Positions 52,664 through 61,746 of a stretch of 64,000 bases of DNA are shown here, one piece after another. How positions within the stretch are numbered: the first letter of the stretch is position 1; each line of letters opens with the position of its first letter. Below the pieces are notes generated by a model. It searched no databases. It was not told where the DNA came from and was given only the letters and a program-made list of their open reading frames with translations. Position numbers and translations under genes: made by a program. The stretch lies in assembly GCF_000337775.1 (NCBI RefSeq), contig NZ_AOLQ01000067.1, forward strand, positions 48,271 through 112,270. Reading direction: 5' to 3'. Origin of the DNA: Haloarcula vallismortis ATCC 29715 (GTDB lineage Archaea; Halobacteriota; Halobacteria; Halobacteriales; Haloarculaceae).

Positions 52664-53781
52664 ACTGCCTCCCGGAACGCTTCGATGAAGTCAGCTGTCG
52701 AGGCGTCGAACCGGGCGCGTGCCCGGTCGTTCGTCCCGATGGCGTCACCGCCGACCGCATCGGCAGCGGCGTGCATCGGCTCTGCCACGTCCCGTCCGTC
52801 TGTGGTGCGGGCCGCGGCCCGGTCGTCGGTGACAACAAGTGTCACCGGCTCCGGCGCGCGATAGTCCGCGAACAGGCGGGCGACGGTGCCGGTCGGCATC
52901 GCGTCGCCGCGGGCGACGAACAGGCCGTCGTACCGACCCGTGGTCGCCTTGGAGACGGCCTCGTGGGCGCGCCGGGCGTGCGTTCGCCACGCGGCTAGGG
53001 CGTCCTCGTGAACGGCCTCGTGGCCAAGTGCGAGCGCGACGGCGGTGCCCGGCTGTTCGCGGGCGACGGCGTCGAGCACGTCCGCGTAGCCGCCGACCGT
53101 CTCGAAGGGGCCGCCCACTGTCGGTCGGAGCGCGCGCTGGACCGCGTCAGCGGCCCGGGGCGGCGCGTCCGCGGTGACGGCCAGCGCGATTAGCGACGCG
53201 AGGCGTCTGTGGTCGTTGGCCGAGAGTTCCGCTGACTGCGTCTCGTCCGCGTCGATGCCTAAATCGGCGAGCGCGGCCCGTACTGTGTCGGCGTCGCCCG
53301 AGAAGGGCGCGACGAACAACGTCGAGTGGGCCAGCCCGTCCGCGAGGTCCGCTGTCGGCACAGCGACCCCGGGCCGGCGGTCGAGCCCCGCCTGCTCTGC
53401 GGCTTCTGCGACAGTCCCGTCAACGTCCCCGGCGGCAATCGTGCCTGCCAGGGCGAGCGCGGGGTCGGCCGTGCCGAGTTCGCGGGCGGCCTCGAAAGCG
53501 GTCGCGGCGGCGCGGTCGGTCAGCGTCACGTCGGCGGTCGGCTGCGTGCGACCGATGGCGACGGTGATGTCGGTCTCTGTGGTCCGGCCGGGGTCTTCGA
53601 ACGGGCGGACGACGCTCGCCTGAAACGGCGTGTCGTCCAGCGCCCGCGCCAGCAGGCCAGTCGCGGCCAGCGCCTCGCCGGTCGCGTCGCTGACGAGGCG
53701 CACGAAAGTGGCCTCACGAAGCGACCCGGCGAGAGCACCGGGCGACGTGGCTGGCGTCGATTCCCGACCGGTCGCCGACAT
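52660..53781 (-). CDS. RecJ/Cdc45-like protein with degenerate active site
   Basis: A 373-residue protein at the place in the rps15-pcc1-rps3ae cluster where archaea encode a RecJ-like/GAN (Cdc45-related) protein. The fold appears retained, but the first metal motif is only SDATGEALAATGLLARAL, and no DHH triad is found anywhere, so nuclease activity is probably lost. This resembles Cdc45, the non-catalytic helicase partner of GINS and MCM. It has a C-terminal RHH-like part (YDGLFVARGDAMPTGTVARL). rps15 ends exactly before its ATG (53781/53782). Confidence 0.75.
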   Translation of the reverse strand: MSATGRESTPATSPGALAGSLREATFVRLVSDATGEALAATGLLARALDDTPFQASVVRPFEDPGRTTETDITVAIGRTQPTADVTLTDRAAATAFEAARELGTADPALALAGTIAAGDVDGTVAEAAEQAGLDRRPGVAVPTADLADGLAHSTLFVAPFSGDADTVRAALADLGIDADETQSAELSANDHRRLASLIALAVTADAPPRAADAVQRALRPTVGGPFETVGGYADVLDAVAREQPGTAVALALGHEAVHEDALAAWRTHARRAHEAVSKATTGRYDGLFVARGDAMPTGTVARLFADYRAPEPVTLVVTDDRAAARTTDGRDVAEPMHAAADAVGGDAIGTNDRARARFDASTADFIEAFREAV

Positions 53782-54252
53782 CTATTCGCGGCCCAGCGCT
53801 TCGACGGCGTTGTCGTAGCTGTAGGTGAAGTCCTCGTCGACCTCGTCGCCGCGGTAGTAGTCGATGAGGCGTCGGATCTTCGACTGCGTGTTCTGGAGCG
53901 CACGCTTGTTCTGGTAGTCACCGGGGTTCTCGGTCATGTGATCGCGAAGGCGGACGGCCCGTTCGAGCAGGTTCCGGAGGTCTTCCGGTAGGTCCGGCTC
54001 GGCTTCGTTCTCTTCGAGGATTTCGGTGACTTTCTTGCCGGTCGCGAGCGAGACGTCAGGGATCGGCGTACCCTGAACGCCCTCGTCGCGCAGCTTCAGG
54101 CCGATCTCGCTGGGCGAGTGGCCCTGTTCGGCCAGTTCGACGACGCGCGCTTCGATTGCGTCCTCGTCGACGTCACTCCACTCCGGGGGTTCGTCTGCCG
54201 CCGGTTTGTCCGAGTCGGACGAACCGCGGCGGCGTGTATGCATTCGTGCCAT
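53782..54252 (-). CDS. rps15: Ribosomal protein uS15
   Basis: A 156-residue small-subunit protein starting MARMHTRRRG, the known archaeal S15 N-terminus, with SPSEIGLKLRDEGVQGTPIP and the C-terminal 16S rRNA-binding helices LERAVRLRDHMTENPGDYQN and KRALQNTQSKIRRLIDYYRG. It is longer than bacterial S15 (89 residues) by the archaeal/eukaryotic N-terminal domain. First gene of the four-gene unit. The longer frame to 54351 is non-conserved. Confidence 0.95.
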   Translation of the reverse strand: MARMHTRRRGSSDSDKPAADEPPEWSDVDEDAIEARVVELAEQGHSPSEIGLKLRDEGVQGTPIPDVSLATGKKVTEILEENEAEPDLPEDLRNLLERAVRLRDHMTENPGDYQNKRALQNTQSKIRRLIDYYRGDEVDEDFTYSYDNAVEALGRE

Positions 54253-54536
54253 TGTAATCTGGTTGGAACCGCACGAACCGCTCTCGTTACGAGGCGTATT
54301 GGCACTGTACAGTGCCGAACACGGCCGCAATCCCGAGCTGTGAAAGTCCACAGCGAGTCAGATTTGCGGTCGTGCTGTTCCCAACTGTCTGTCTGAGAGG
54401 GCGCGACTAAACCGTTCCGCTTCCCGGCCGGGTCTCGAAACGGCGATACCGCTTCATAGCTGAACGGCTTCGCAGTATTATACTTGATAATTTTCCCGAT
54501 CATTTTAAGTAATTTGTTGGAATAGAGATGGGTAGT
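54253..54536. promoter_or_regulatory. 284-bp divergent regulatory region between rps15 and the pilin-like genes
   Basis: Holds the rps15 promoter on the left and, at about 54503-54512, the TATA-like TTTTAAGTAA for the rightward pilin-like gene, centred ~30 nt before the ATG at 54537 and ~21 nt before the ATG at 54528. No gene is encoded. Confidence 0.45.
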
Positions 54537-56255
54537 ATGAGTAGCGCTGGGTGGAGCCTCGGAACCCGTGGGCAAAGTGCTCCGCTCGGACTGGCGCTGG
54601 TTTTTGCGGTGATGATTATATCGACGACGGCGGTCGTCGCACTGGGTGCTGACGCAATTACGAGTACGCAGACGCAACTCGACGCGGAACGAACGGAAAA
54701 GTCGTTGACGGAACTCAACTCCAAAACCGCGCTCGTGGCACTGGGACAGACAGACGTCCAGCAGGTCACCCTTCCCGCGAGCAGTTCGAGTACCTATCAC
54801 GTCGACGAGAACGCCGGGTGGATGAACGTCTCCTATCAGAACACCACTTCAGGGGACCGGACGACCGTGGTAAACGAGTCGATGGGCGAGGTGGCTTACC
54901 GCGGCAACGGCGAGACGCGACTCGCGTATCAGGGCGGTGGCGTCTGGCGGTCCAACGGCGACGGCACGTCGGTGATGGTCTCGCCGCCGGAGTTCCACTA
55001 CCGGGACGCGACGCTGACGCTTCCGCTCGTGACAGTGAGCGGGTCCGGGGCACTCAGAGGCGGCGCGTCTATCTCGCACAACACCTCGAGACAGTACTGG
55101 CCCAACAAATCAGCGGGGGCAGTGAATCCGCTCGATTCGGGACAAGTCGAGGTCAGAGTCCAGAGTGAGTACTACCGGGCATGGGGACAGTATTTCGAGA
55201 CGCGAACCGACGGCTCGGTCGATTACAACCACAGCAGTAACAGAGTCACGCTGGAGTTGCTCGTCCCTGCGACCAATCCGCCAGTTCAGGGCGGTATCGT
55301 CGCTGGGACACCCGGGACATCAATGACAATCAAAAATAACGCCGAGGCAGACAGCTACAACTCCTCGGTGGGTCCGTACAGTGGGTTCCCCGACAACTCG
55401 AATTCCCGAATCATTTCTGCTGGCGATGTCGATGTGGAGAATAATGCCATCATTGAAGGCGATCTCGAATCCGGTGGCGACGTACAGATAAGTAATAACG
55501 GAGAGATCCGTGGAAACCTTTCCTACGGGGGAACAGCTAGCGGTGGCGGTTACCCCAGCGGTGTCAGTGGCTGGAGCGCACAGAACGCCTCAGTCACCGC
55601 ACCCGACTCTGTCGAACGCCTAATCGACACACGCCGGTCGAGTGTCTCGTCGTCGAACGACAATGCCGATTCGAGTGTGGATATCGACAATAGCTCGAAC
55701 ACGCTCGAAAACTGCGCGTCGACGTGCGAACTGACGGCCGGCGACTACTACCTCTCGGAAATCACACTCAACAGTGGCGAGGACGCTCGTATCGATACCT
55801 CCGGCGGCGATGTCAACATTGTCGTCAATGGAACAATCACGATACAGAACAACCAGCAAATAACGGTCGTCGGCGGGAACAGAGTGAATGTCTACGTCGA
55901 GGGCGACTACTACCAACGAAACGGTGCACTCGTCACCGTCGAAGACGATGTAGCCCCGAACTTCTGGGTCTACACGAACCCCGATGCAGATGTCGAGTTC
56001 GATAACAACGCCGAATTCACCGGCGTTATCTACGGTCCCAACGGACCGAACAACGATGGCGCGGACATAACACTTGACCAGAACGCACACGTCTACGGTG
56101 GTGTTGTGGGTGACGTGACGTTCGTGTCGAACAACTACGGTATCCACTACGACGAGGCACTTCAGCGGACAGAGACAACGACGATTCCACAGGCAATCCC
56201 TTCTGTTACGTACGTCCACATTTCAACGAACGATGTCAATATCACGTCCGATTGA
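54537..56255 (+). CDS. Large pilin-like surface protein with polymer-forming (bactofilin-like) C-terminus, copy 1
   Basis: A 572-residue exported protein (575 if the ATG at 54528 is used). The N-terminus TRGQSAPLGLALVFAVMIIS is a type IV pilin-like signal: a basic-Gly site before a hydrophobic helix. A central region (~60-240) has APLGL-family blocks TALVALGQTD and LAYQGGGVWRSNG. Residues ~290-560 are Asn/Gly/Asp-rich beta repeats of a right-handed beta-helix look (DVDVENNAIIEGDLESGGDV, DVNIVVNGTITIQNNQQITV, EFTGVIYGPNGP). Similar haloarchaeal proteins I would place in a DUF7305-like group. It is followed by a paralogue 146 bp downstream. Confidence 0.72.
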   Translation: MSSAGWSLGTRGQSAPLGLALVFAVMIISTTAVVALGADAITSTQTQLDAERTEKSLTELNSKTALVALGQTDVQQVTLPASSSSTYHVDENAGWMNVSYQNTTSGDRTTVVNESMGEVAYRGNGETRLAYQGGGVWRSNGDGTSVMVSPPEFHYRDATLTLPLVTVSGSGALRGGASISHNTSRQYWPNKSAGAVNPLDSGQVEVRVQSEYYRAWGQYFETRTDGSVDYNHSSNRVTLELLVPATNPPVQGGIVAGTPGTSMTIKNNAEADSYNSSVGPYSGFPDNSNSRIISAGDVDVENNAIIEGDLESGGDVQISNNGEIRGNLSYGGTASGGGYPSGVSGWSAQNASVTAPDSVERLIDTRRSSVSSSNDNADSSVDIDNSSNTLENCASTCELTAGDYYLSEITLNSGEDARIDTSGGDVNIVVNGTITIQNNQQITVVGGNRVNVYVEGDYYQRNGALVTVEDDVAPNFWVYTNPDADVEFDNNAEFTGVIYGPNGPNNDGADITLDQNAHVYGGVVGDVTFVSNNYGIHYDEALQRTETTTIPQAIPSVTYVHISTNDVNITSD

Positions 56256-56401
56256 TAACCGACCGGTTGCCCGTTAGCTATCAGGATTGGGAGCGCTCAT
56301 ATTCGCTCGATTTTCAGTGCGACTGACACAGACAGCCGCTAAGAGGTGCCAGTGATAATTTGGCCAGCAATCTTATCAGCTGTGATAACCACTGTCGGAT
56401 A

Positions 56402-58129
56402 ATGCACTTCTCCTGGGGTCAGCAACGCGCACAGTCGGCCCCGCTTGGGCTGATACTGGTCCTCAGTCTTGTCATCGTCGGTTCCAGCATCGTTGTCAGC
56501 CTGGGAGCGACGGCGTTGGTCGATACTGAGGCCGGGCTCGACGTCTCCCGGGCAGAGACAGGGATGACCCAGCTGGACTCTCAGGCGGCGCTTGTGGCGC
56601 TTGGGAACGCCGACAGCCAGCGGGTGTCGCTCGTCGGGACGGACAAATCCACGTACCGAATCAACAACACCGCGGGTCGGATGACCGTCAATATCACCAA
56701 CCACTCGGCGTCGCCCCCGACAACTGTCACGCTGATGGAGGAGGAACTCGGCGCGGTCGTCTACGAGAACGGGAATCAGAGAGTCGCCTATCAGGGCGGT
56801 GGAGTGTGGCGGCGCTCTGGCAGCGGCAGTGTCATGATTTCACCGCCGGAGTTTTACTACCGCGACGCGACGCTGACGCTCCCACTTATCACCGTCCGTG
56901 GCAGTGACCGGTCGCTTGGGTCACGAGCGAGCATCTCAAAGAACGGCACGACGCAGGTGTACCCCGACCAGGCGGCCGGGAACGTCAATCCGCTGGATAC
57001 GGGGACAGTCAACATCACAGTCAAGAGCGACTACTACCGTTCCTGGGGTCGCTACTTCGAGGAGCGGACTGACGGCGACGCCTACTACGATCACGAAAAC
57101 GACAGCGTGACCACGACGCTGGTCGTGCCGACGGGGCCGCGAGAGGTGACGAGCGCCGTCGCGGCTACGTCCGCTGGCGGACAGATTACGCTCTCCGGCA
57201 GCGGCACTGACCCCGCCCGGACGGACAGCTACAACTCGTCTGTCGGCGACTACTCGACATCACGAGGATCGTTCGGAACGATCACCACTGCGGGTGATGT
57301 GTACGTGAAGGGAAACAGCGAGGTAGCTGGCGCTGTCCGGTCCGGTGACCGGGTCGAGGTCAAGGGCAGCGGCGTCGTCACTCGTGACGTGGAGTACTCG
57401 ACCACGAAGCACATCAAGGGGACTGTCAACGGTGACGTTCGACAGATATCGGGCGTTGAGGGGGCTGGCGCTATCGACGGCCTGGTGAACCGGCAAGTCG
57501 CCAACGCAAGTGGCACCAATGACAACGGTGCGACTGGCAGCATTTCGGGGGACCAGCTCGACAGCGGCGACCAGACGCTCGACGCGGGCACGTACTATCT
57601 TGAGGATTTGACACTGAACGGCGAGACGCTGACGATTAACACGGGCGGCGACGATGTGACCATCGCTGTCCGGGACTACGTTTACATCGAGAACAACGGA
57701 CAGATCAAAGTTAACGGCGGTGGAAAAGTCCGTCTCTACGTCAGAGGCGACGCTACGTCCGCCAGCGGCCACCACTTCCACATCTATCGCACCGGGGATG
57801 TCGATGTCGGTAACGCCAACAACTCGAAGCAGTTCTGGGTGTACGGCCAGTCTGATTTCGACGCTGTCATCGAAGGCGACACCGACACCCCACAGTTTGA
57901 AGGCGTGATCTACGCACCCGCTGGCGGCGTCGGGGCCAGCACTGTACAGATCAAGAAGGCTGAGCTGTACGGCGGCCTCGTCGCTGGTTCCGTCACGGTG
58001 GATAACGGGGGGCTGGTCCACTACGACCGGGCGCTCAGAAACGAACGAGCCGTCCCGAAGAACACGAACATCATCCGGCTGACGTACCTCCACGTCTCGG
58101 AGAACCGGATCAACGTCACCAGCGGGTAG
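56402..58129 (+). CDS. Large pilin-like surface protein, copy 2 (tandem paralogue)
   Basis: A 575-residue paralogue of the preceding protein. Matching blocks: QSAPLGLILVLSLVIVGSSI, DSQAALVALGNADSQRVSL, RVAYQGGGVWRRSGSG, VMISPPEFYYRDATLTLPL and the repeat part GGDDVTIAVRDYVYIENNGQ and QFEGVIYAPAGG. The pilin-like cleavage site differs: QQRAQSAPLG has Ala where copy 1 has Gly, so processing by prepilin peptidase may differ. A TTATC element at 56373-56377 lies about 27 nt before the ATG at 56402. The stop is seven bases from the convergent five-gene unit. Confidence 0.72.
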   Translation: MHFSWGQQRAQSAPLGLILVLSLVIVGSSIVVSLGATALVDTEAGLDVSRAETGMTQLDSQAALVALGNADSQRVSLVGTDKSTYRINNTAGRMTVNITNHSASPPTTVTLMEEELGAVVYENGNQRVAYQGGGVWRRSGSGSVMISPPEFYYRDATLTLPLITVRGSDRSLGSRASISKNGTTQVYPDQAAGNVNPLDTGTVNITVKSDYYRSWGRYFEERTDGDAYYDHENDSVTTTLVVPTGPREVTSAVAATSAGGQITLSGSGTDPARTDSYNSSVGDYSTSRGSFGTITTAGDVYVKGNSEVAGAVRSGDRVEVKGSGVVTRDVEYSTTKHIKGTVNGDVRQISGVEGAGAIDGLVNRQVANASGTNDNGATGSISGDQLDSGDQTLDAGTYYLEDLTLNGETLTINTGGDDVTIAVRDYVYIENNGQIKVNGGGKVRLYVRGDATSASGHHFHIYRTGDVDVGNANNSKQFWVYGQSDFDAVIEGDTDTPQFEGVIYAPAGGVGASTVQIKKAELYGGLVAGSVTVDNGGLVHYDRALRNERAVPKNTNIIRLTYLHVSENRINVTSG

Positions 58130-58136
58130 TCGCCGG

Positions 58137-58880
58137 TTACTGGTCGATTTCGACCGCAATGTCGTGATAGACGACGTACGTCCGGTCGATTCCACCCGAG
58201 GACGACGTGAAGTTACACCAGCCGTTGGCCGCGCACGTGAACCCTTCACTCTCGAAGTACGACTGCCAGAGTGCCTCGCGCTGTGGGTCAGCGTCGACAC
58301 TGACGTTGACGTGTTCGATGTTGCCACCGGTATCGGCAAACGAGACGTTGCTGTTTCGGTGGTTTGTCCGGACGAGCACTGTCGACCCCCCCAGGCTCTG
58401 TTGGTTGCTGGCGGTCGTACCGACCACGGTGATGAGGACGCGGTCATCCGAGACAAGTATCGGTGGAGCCCGTTTCTGAACCCCGCCGTCCCGGTTCGTC
58501 CGATACACCGCCCCGGCCTCGTATACGAGCTCTCGCTCCTGATTACCGGCGTAGATGACCGGGCGTACCTCCCATGTCCCGACATCTTTGGGAGCGGTCC
58601 CGTCGTGGACGTGCACCGATATTGTCGTGTTTTCACCCGTCCTGAGCGATGCCTCGCCGAGGCTGACCTCAGTGGCACGGCTCGGCGCGCCCTGTTTGTG
58701 GAGGTCCGCGATGTTGTCCGAGAGCACGTCGAATGCCCGTTCAGCGTTCTCCATCTGCTCCGCATCCCGGGCGTTCTGTAACGCCCCTAGGCCACTCACC
58801 GAAACAAGGATTATCGAAGCCACGATGAGACTGAACACCAGCGCAAAGCTCAACACCTCGCTGACTGCGCGATCAGCCAT
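58137..58880 (-). CDS. Pilin-like membrane protein (DUF7289-like)
   Basis: A 247-residue exported protein, last gene of the minus-strand pilin-like unit. N-terminal hydrophobic helix after RAVSEVLSFALVFSLIVASI, then a largely beta extracellular domain (RATEVSLGEASLRTGENTTI, GTWEVRPVIYAGNQERELVY, YVVYHDIAVEI) with one Cys pair (C in FTCAANGWC). It resembles haloarchaeal DUF7289. Overlaps the previous gene by eight bases. Confidence 0.7.
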   Translation of the reverse strand: MADRAVSEVLSFALVFSLIVASIILVSVSGLGALQNARDAEQMENAERAFDVLSDNIADLHKQGAPSRATEVSLGEASLRTGENTTISVHVHDGTAPKDVGTWEVRPVIYAGNQERELVYEAGAVYRTNRDGGVQKRAPPILVSDDRVLITVVGTTASNQQSLGGSTVLVRTNHRNSNVSFADTGGNIEHVNVSVDADPQREALWQSYFESEGFTCAANGWCNFTSSSGGIDRTYVVYHDIAVEIDQ

Positions 58881-59325
58881 TTCGGACCTCCAGTCGCCCG
58901 TTCGACTCGTCGTAGAGCACGGTTATCACGCCACCGTCAGCGCTGGACGCTTCCAGGTCTGTCTGGGTTGTGAGCGAGACAGTCACCGACACGTCCGGCG
59001 ACGTTGATTCGAGCGTGAGTGCATCGGCGGCGGGGTCAATCGAGACCCGGTAGCTGGAGCCACTCACCCGCGTCGGAAACGTGTGATTCAGCCGTGCAGT
59101 CGGGTCGTCGTCGGCAGCGACTACCAGCCGGTCGATGCGCGCGATGTCCGAGGCGACCTGCTGTCCGATGACTTCGAGTTCGTCTCTGATGACCTGTTCC
59201 TGTCGACTCTCGACGAAGTTCCCGCCGGCAATGAGGAGGCCTGACACCAGAATCGAAGCGATAGCCAGACTCAGCGTGTAGCTCAGCGTCGTCGAGACGG
59301 CGCGGTTACGACGCATTTGGCTCAC
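58873..59325 (-). CDS. Pilin-like membrane protein (DUF7266-like)
   Basis: A 150-residue protein with a hydrophobic N-terminal helix (RAVSTTLSYTLSLAIASILV) and a small beta-rich extracellular part (SGSSYRVSIDPAADALTLES, DGGVITVLYDESNGRLEVRN). Resembles haloarchaeal DUF7266. It overlaps the upstream gene by 20 bases and the downstream one by eight, indicating strict co-translation. Confidence 0.7.
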   Translation of the reverse strand: MSQMRRNRAVSTTLSYTLSLAIASILVSGLLIAGGNFVESRQEQVIRDELEVIGQQVASDIARIDRLVVAADDDPTARLNHTFPTRVSGSSYRVSIDPAADALTLESTSPDVSVTVSLTTQTDLEASSADGGVITVLYDESNGRLEVRNG

Positions 59326-60283
59326 CCGGGGCCACCCGTATCTTTACTTCGTACTGTAAGTTCGACGTATCATAGCGATAGCGGACGGTCGCGTTGTAGA
59401 TTGCGGTCGTCTCGAACGGGGACGGGGGCGCTGTATTGACCGTGCCTGCTGAATCACCATTGAGGACGACCATCGAGTAGTTCCCCCTTGTCATGTTGCC
59501 CGATTCGTAGGTGATGTTGTACTCGTCACCGACACCGTGGGCGAACCGGCCATCGAAGCTTCCGCCCTGAAGCGCGAGACACGGCTCACCCTGCACCGTG
59601 CCGCCGGTCACGTCGATATGTGCATACGGTTCCTCAATTGAGACAACGCAGGTCTGAATGCCGCTCGGCGTATCGACTTCCACGTTCACCGTTCCACTGG
59701 GTCCGACATCCCCCCAGACCCGCATCGTCCAGTTCGGACCCCCGCTGGTGCCATTAGCCGTGACGGCAAACGCGTCCGCGGAATCCGTCGGAATTTCTGT
59801 CGCGTTGATGACGAACCGCCTAGTTGCGTTTGTTCCATCGCCCGGACGCGTGACTCGCTCCCTGACGGTCCAGTTGCCGGCCGCTCCGTTGGATTGGAAC
59901 TGTGACGTGTCATTCTGGGCGATTCGCGTGCCATAGGTCGGCGAACCGGTGAGAGTGGCGTTCACCAGGGCCCCGCTGGTTACCCGCTGGCGCTCCGTCT
60001 GCGTACTGACGGTCCCCATGCTTTCACGCAAACTGGTTTCGAGCGCCGTCTGGGACGAGTAATTGTACCTGTTCGCCGCGACAATGCCCTGCCCGACGTT
60101 CGTTTCGACCATCGCTCGCATCTCCAGCGCGTCGTTGCTCCCGGCAACCTCACCTCGGCTCGCGAGGTTCTGCGTGTAGATCGCGGAGTTGACGACCAGC
60201 GCGAGCCCGATGAACGTCACCGCCAGGGCTAGTGCGGCGATGAGGATTATCTGGCCCTGCTCATCGTCGTTCAGATGCGCCAC
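59306..60283 (-). CDS. Pilin-like membrane protein (DUF7261-like)
   Basis: A 325-residue protein: cytosolic DDEQGQ lead, hydrophobic helix (IILIAALALAVTFIGLALVV), then a long Asn/Thr-rich extracellular beta domain rich in N-x-S/T sites (YNYSSQ, QNDTSQ, GDGTNATRR). It includes a Cys pair in IQTCVVSIEEP and GEPCLALQGG. Resembles haloarchaeal DUF7261. The many glycosylation sequons fit surface exposure. Confidence 0.7.
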   Translation of the reverse strand: MAHLNDDEQGQIILIAALALAVTFIGLALVVNSAIYTQNLASRGEVAGSNDALEMRAMVETNVGQGIVAANRYNYSSQTALETSLRESMGTVSTQTERQRVTSGALVNATLTGSPTYGTRIAQNDTSQFQSNGAAGNWTVRERVTRPGDGTNATRRFVINATEIPTDSADAFAVTANGTSGGPNWTMRVWGDVGPSGTVNVEVDTPSGIQTCVVSIEEPYAHIDVTGGTVQGEPCLALQGGSFDGRFAHGVGDEYNITYESGNMTRGNYSMVVLNGDSAGTVNTAPPSPFETTAIYNATVRYRYDTSNLQYEVKIRVAPGEPNAS

Positions 60284-60858
60284 GCGACCACCTCCACGCT
60301 AACCGTGTTGTAGACGTTCGTCCCGGTGTCCGAAACCGTATAGTCGGTCGTCGGGTCACCAAGCTGCGTGCTGTTTCGCGTCCCGTCCGCGTCTCGCAGG
60401 TGGTCGTCGTCCATGAGCGTAATCGTATGGCTGGCTCGCACCGCGTTGTCGCTCGGTTCACCGCTGTAGATGTAGCGGGTCGTGACCGTCCTCTCTTGCG
60501 TGTTCTGGAACCTGAGATAGACGTTGTACGCGATTCCACGCTGGTCGAACGCGCGCTCTAACAACCCGCCGAAGCGATTGTCCGGCGGTCCGTTCGTGTA
60601 GTACTCTCGGCCCCCGGTCGTGTTATGGAACTGCGCGGTGCTGTTGTCCCAGTAGAGCACAGCCGGTTTCAGGGCGTCCTCTGCCGCCGCAGAGGCGAGG
60701 ACGCCGTGGCCGATTGCCTGCTGCTGGTTTTCGATGTGCTGGCTCGACGTACTCGCCGACAGCGGTGTCACCGCTGTCATCTGCAGGGCAAACACCAGAC
60801 TTGCCAGTAACAGCATTCCGCTGACGATAGCTTCGAGCGTGTGCGCCTGCGCGCGCAT
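60271..60858 (-). CDS. Pilin-like membrane protein (DUF7288-like)
   Basis: A 195-residue protein with N-terminal AQAHTLEAIVSGMLLLASLV (the pilin-like hydrophobic helix starting after a polar AHTLEA) and an extracellular region (VYLRFQNTQERTVTTRYIYS). It resembles haloarchaeal DUF7288. Starts one base after the preceding gene's stop and overlaps the next by 13 bases. Confidence 0.7.
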   Translation of the reverse strand: MRAQAHTLEAIVSGMLLLASLVFALQMTAVTPLSASTSSQHIENQQQAIGHGVLASAAAEDALKPAVLYWDNSTAQFHNTTGGREYYTNGPPDNRFGGLLERAFDQRGIAYNVYLRFQNTQERTVTTRYIYSGEPSDNAVRASHTITLMDDDHLRDADGTRNSTQLGDPTTDYTVSDTGTNVYNTVSVEVVAWRI

Positions 60859-60859
60859 G

Positions 60860-61465
60860 CTACCACATCACCACGCGTACTGTGACATCCTGCCCGTTCA
60901 GCGATACCACTCGCAGCGCAGTGACCGATGCGTCGTTGTTTGTCGGCGGATTCCCACCCGTGGTAAGTGTTGTTCCACAGCCAGCCCCAGCTTCGACCAG
61001 TTCCTCGCTTGAGCCATCCCAACAGAGCGTTTCATCGGAGGCTGCTGTTGCCGTCGCATTCCCCCGGATTGTGACGTTCACGTTCTCCCGAACCGGGTCA
61101 AGTCCCACACGTTCCTCCGTACTCCCGCCAGACTCGTACCCACATTCAGACGGTGGTGCGTTCCCAGCGAAAAATTCCTGCGTACAGTGCTCGTCCAGAA
61201 CGTACGGCTGCTGTGGCGAACCAAGCATGCCCATCGTGAGTCCATCGGCAACTCTATCGGTCGTGACCGTTTCCTCCTGAACCCCTGCGGAAAACGGCGA
61301 CAACAGTCCCGGAATGAACAAGAAGATGAATATCAGGACGCTCAGAAACAAGCTCATACCGATTGCGAAATCCAGCGTCGTCTGCCCCCGATGGTGCCCT
61401 CCGGTCCAGAGTAACCGCGTGACACGCCGGTTGGTAGACTGCGTCTCATTTCTCCTACGGTTCAT
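60860..61465 (-). CDS. Pilin-like membrane protein (DUF7287-like), first of unit
   Basis: A 201-residue protein, first gene of the five-gene unit. A basic lead (RRRNETQSTNRRVTRLLW) precedes GGHHRGQTTLDFAIGMSLFL, a pilin-like RGQTTLDF site and hydrophobic helix. The extracellular part has Cys residues (EHCTQEF, SECGYE, LCWDGS, GCGTT). It resembles haloarchaeal DUF7287. A TATA-like GTTATAAC (plus 61512-61519) lies ~50 nt upstream. No pilB, pilC or prepilin peptidase gene is within the window. Confidence 0.7.
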   Translation of the reverse strand: MNRRRNETQSTNRRVTRLLWTGGHHRGQTTLDFAIGMSLFLSVLIFIFLFIPGLLSPFSAGVQEETVTTDRVADGLTMGMLGSPQQPYVLDEHCTQEFFAGNAPPSECGYESGGSTEERVGLDPVRENVNVTIRGNATATAASDETLCWDGSSEELVEAGAGCGTTLTTGGNPPTNNDASVTALRVVSLNGQDVTVRVVMW

Positions 61466-61674
61466 AAGCCTGATTCACTGAACTGAGATTACTGTAGGGA
61501 TGGTATCAGGCGTTATAACCATTATGGCCGTACTGTAACTCCGATTACCAGACTTCTACGTACCCGCGAGGTCGATGCGATACCGGTCTATTCGAGACCA
61601 TGGGGCCTGTTCTCTATGTCCCGTTGCTTCGATGGGTTTAAGCAATCCCATCGGGAAGCAGGTAATGCACGCAA

Positions 61675-61746
61675 GGGCTCGTAGATCAGGGGTAGATCAC
61701 TCCCTTGGCATGGGAGAGGCCCCGGGTTCAAATCCCGGCGAGTCCA
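61675..61746 (+). tRNA. tRNA-Ala (anticodon GGC)
   Basis: A 72-nt cloverleaf including the discriminator: acceptor GGGCTCG/CGAGTCC (one G-T pair), D arm with GTAGATCAGGGGTAGATCAC, anticodon stem CTCCC/GGGAG with loop TTGGCAT giving anticodon GGC (alanine, GCC codons), and T arm CCGGG-TTCAAAT-CCCGG. No encoded CCA and no intron. The sequence becomes AT-rich and gene-poor directly after its 3' end, which makes it a candidate integration site. Confidence 0.93.
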
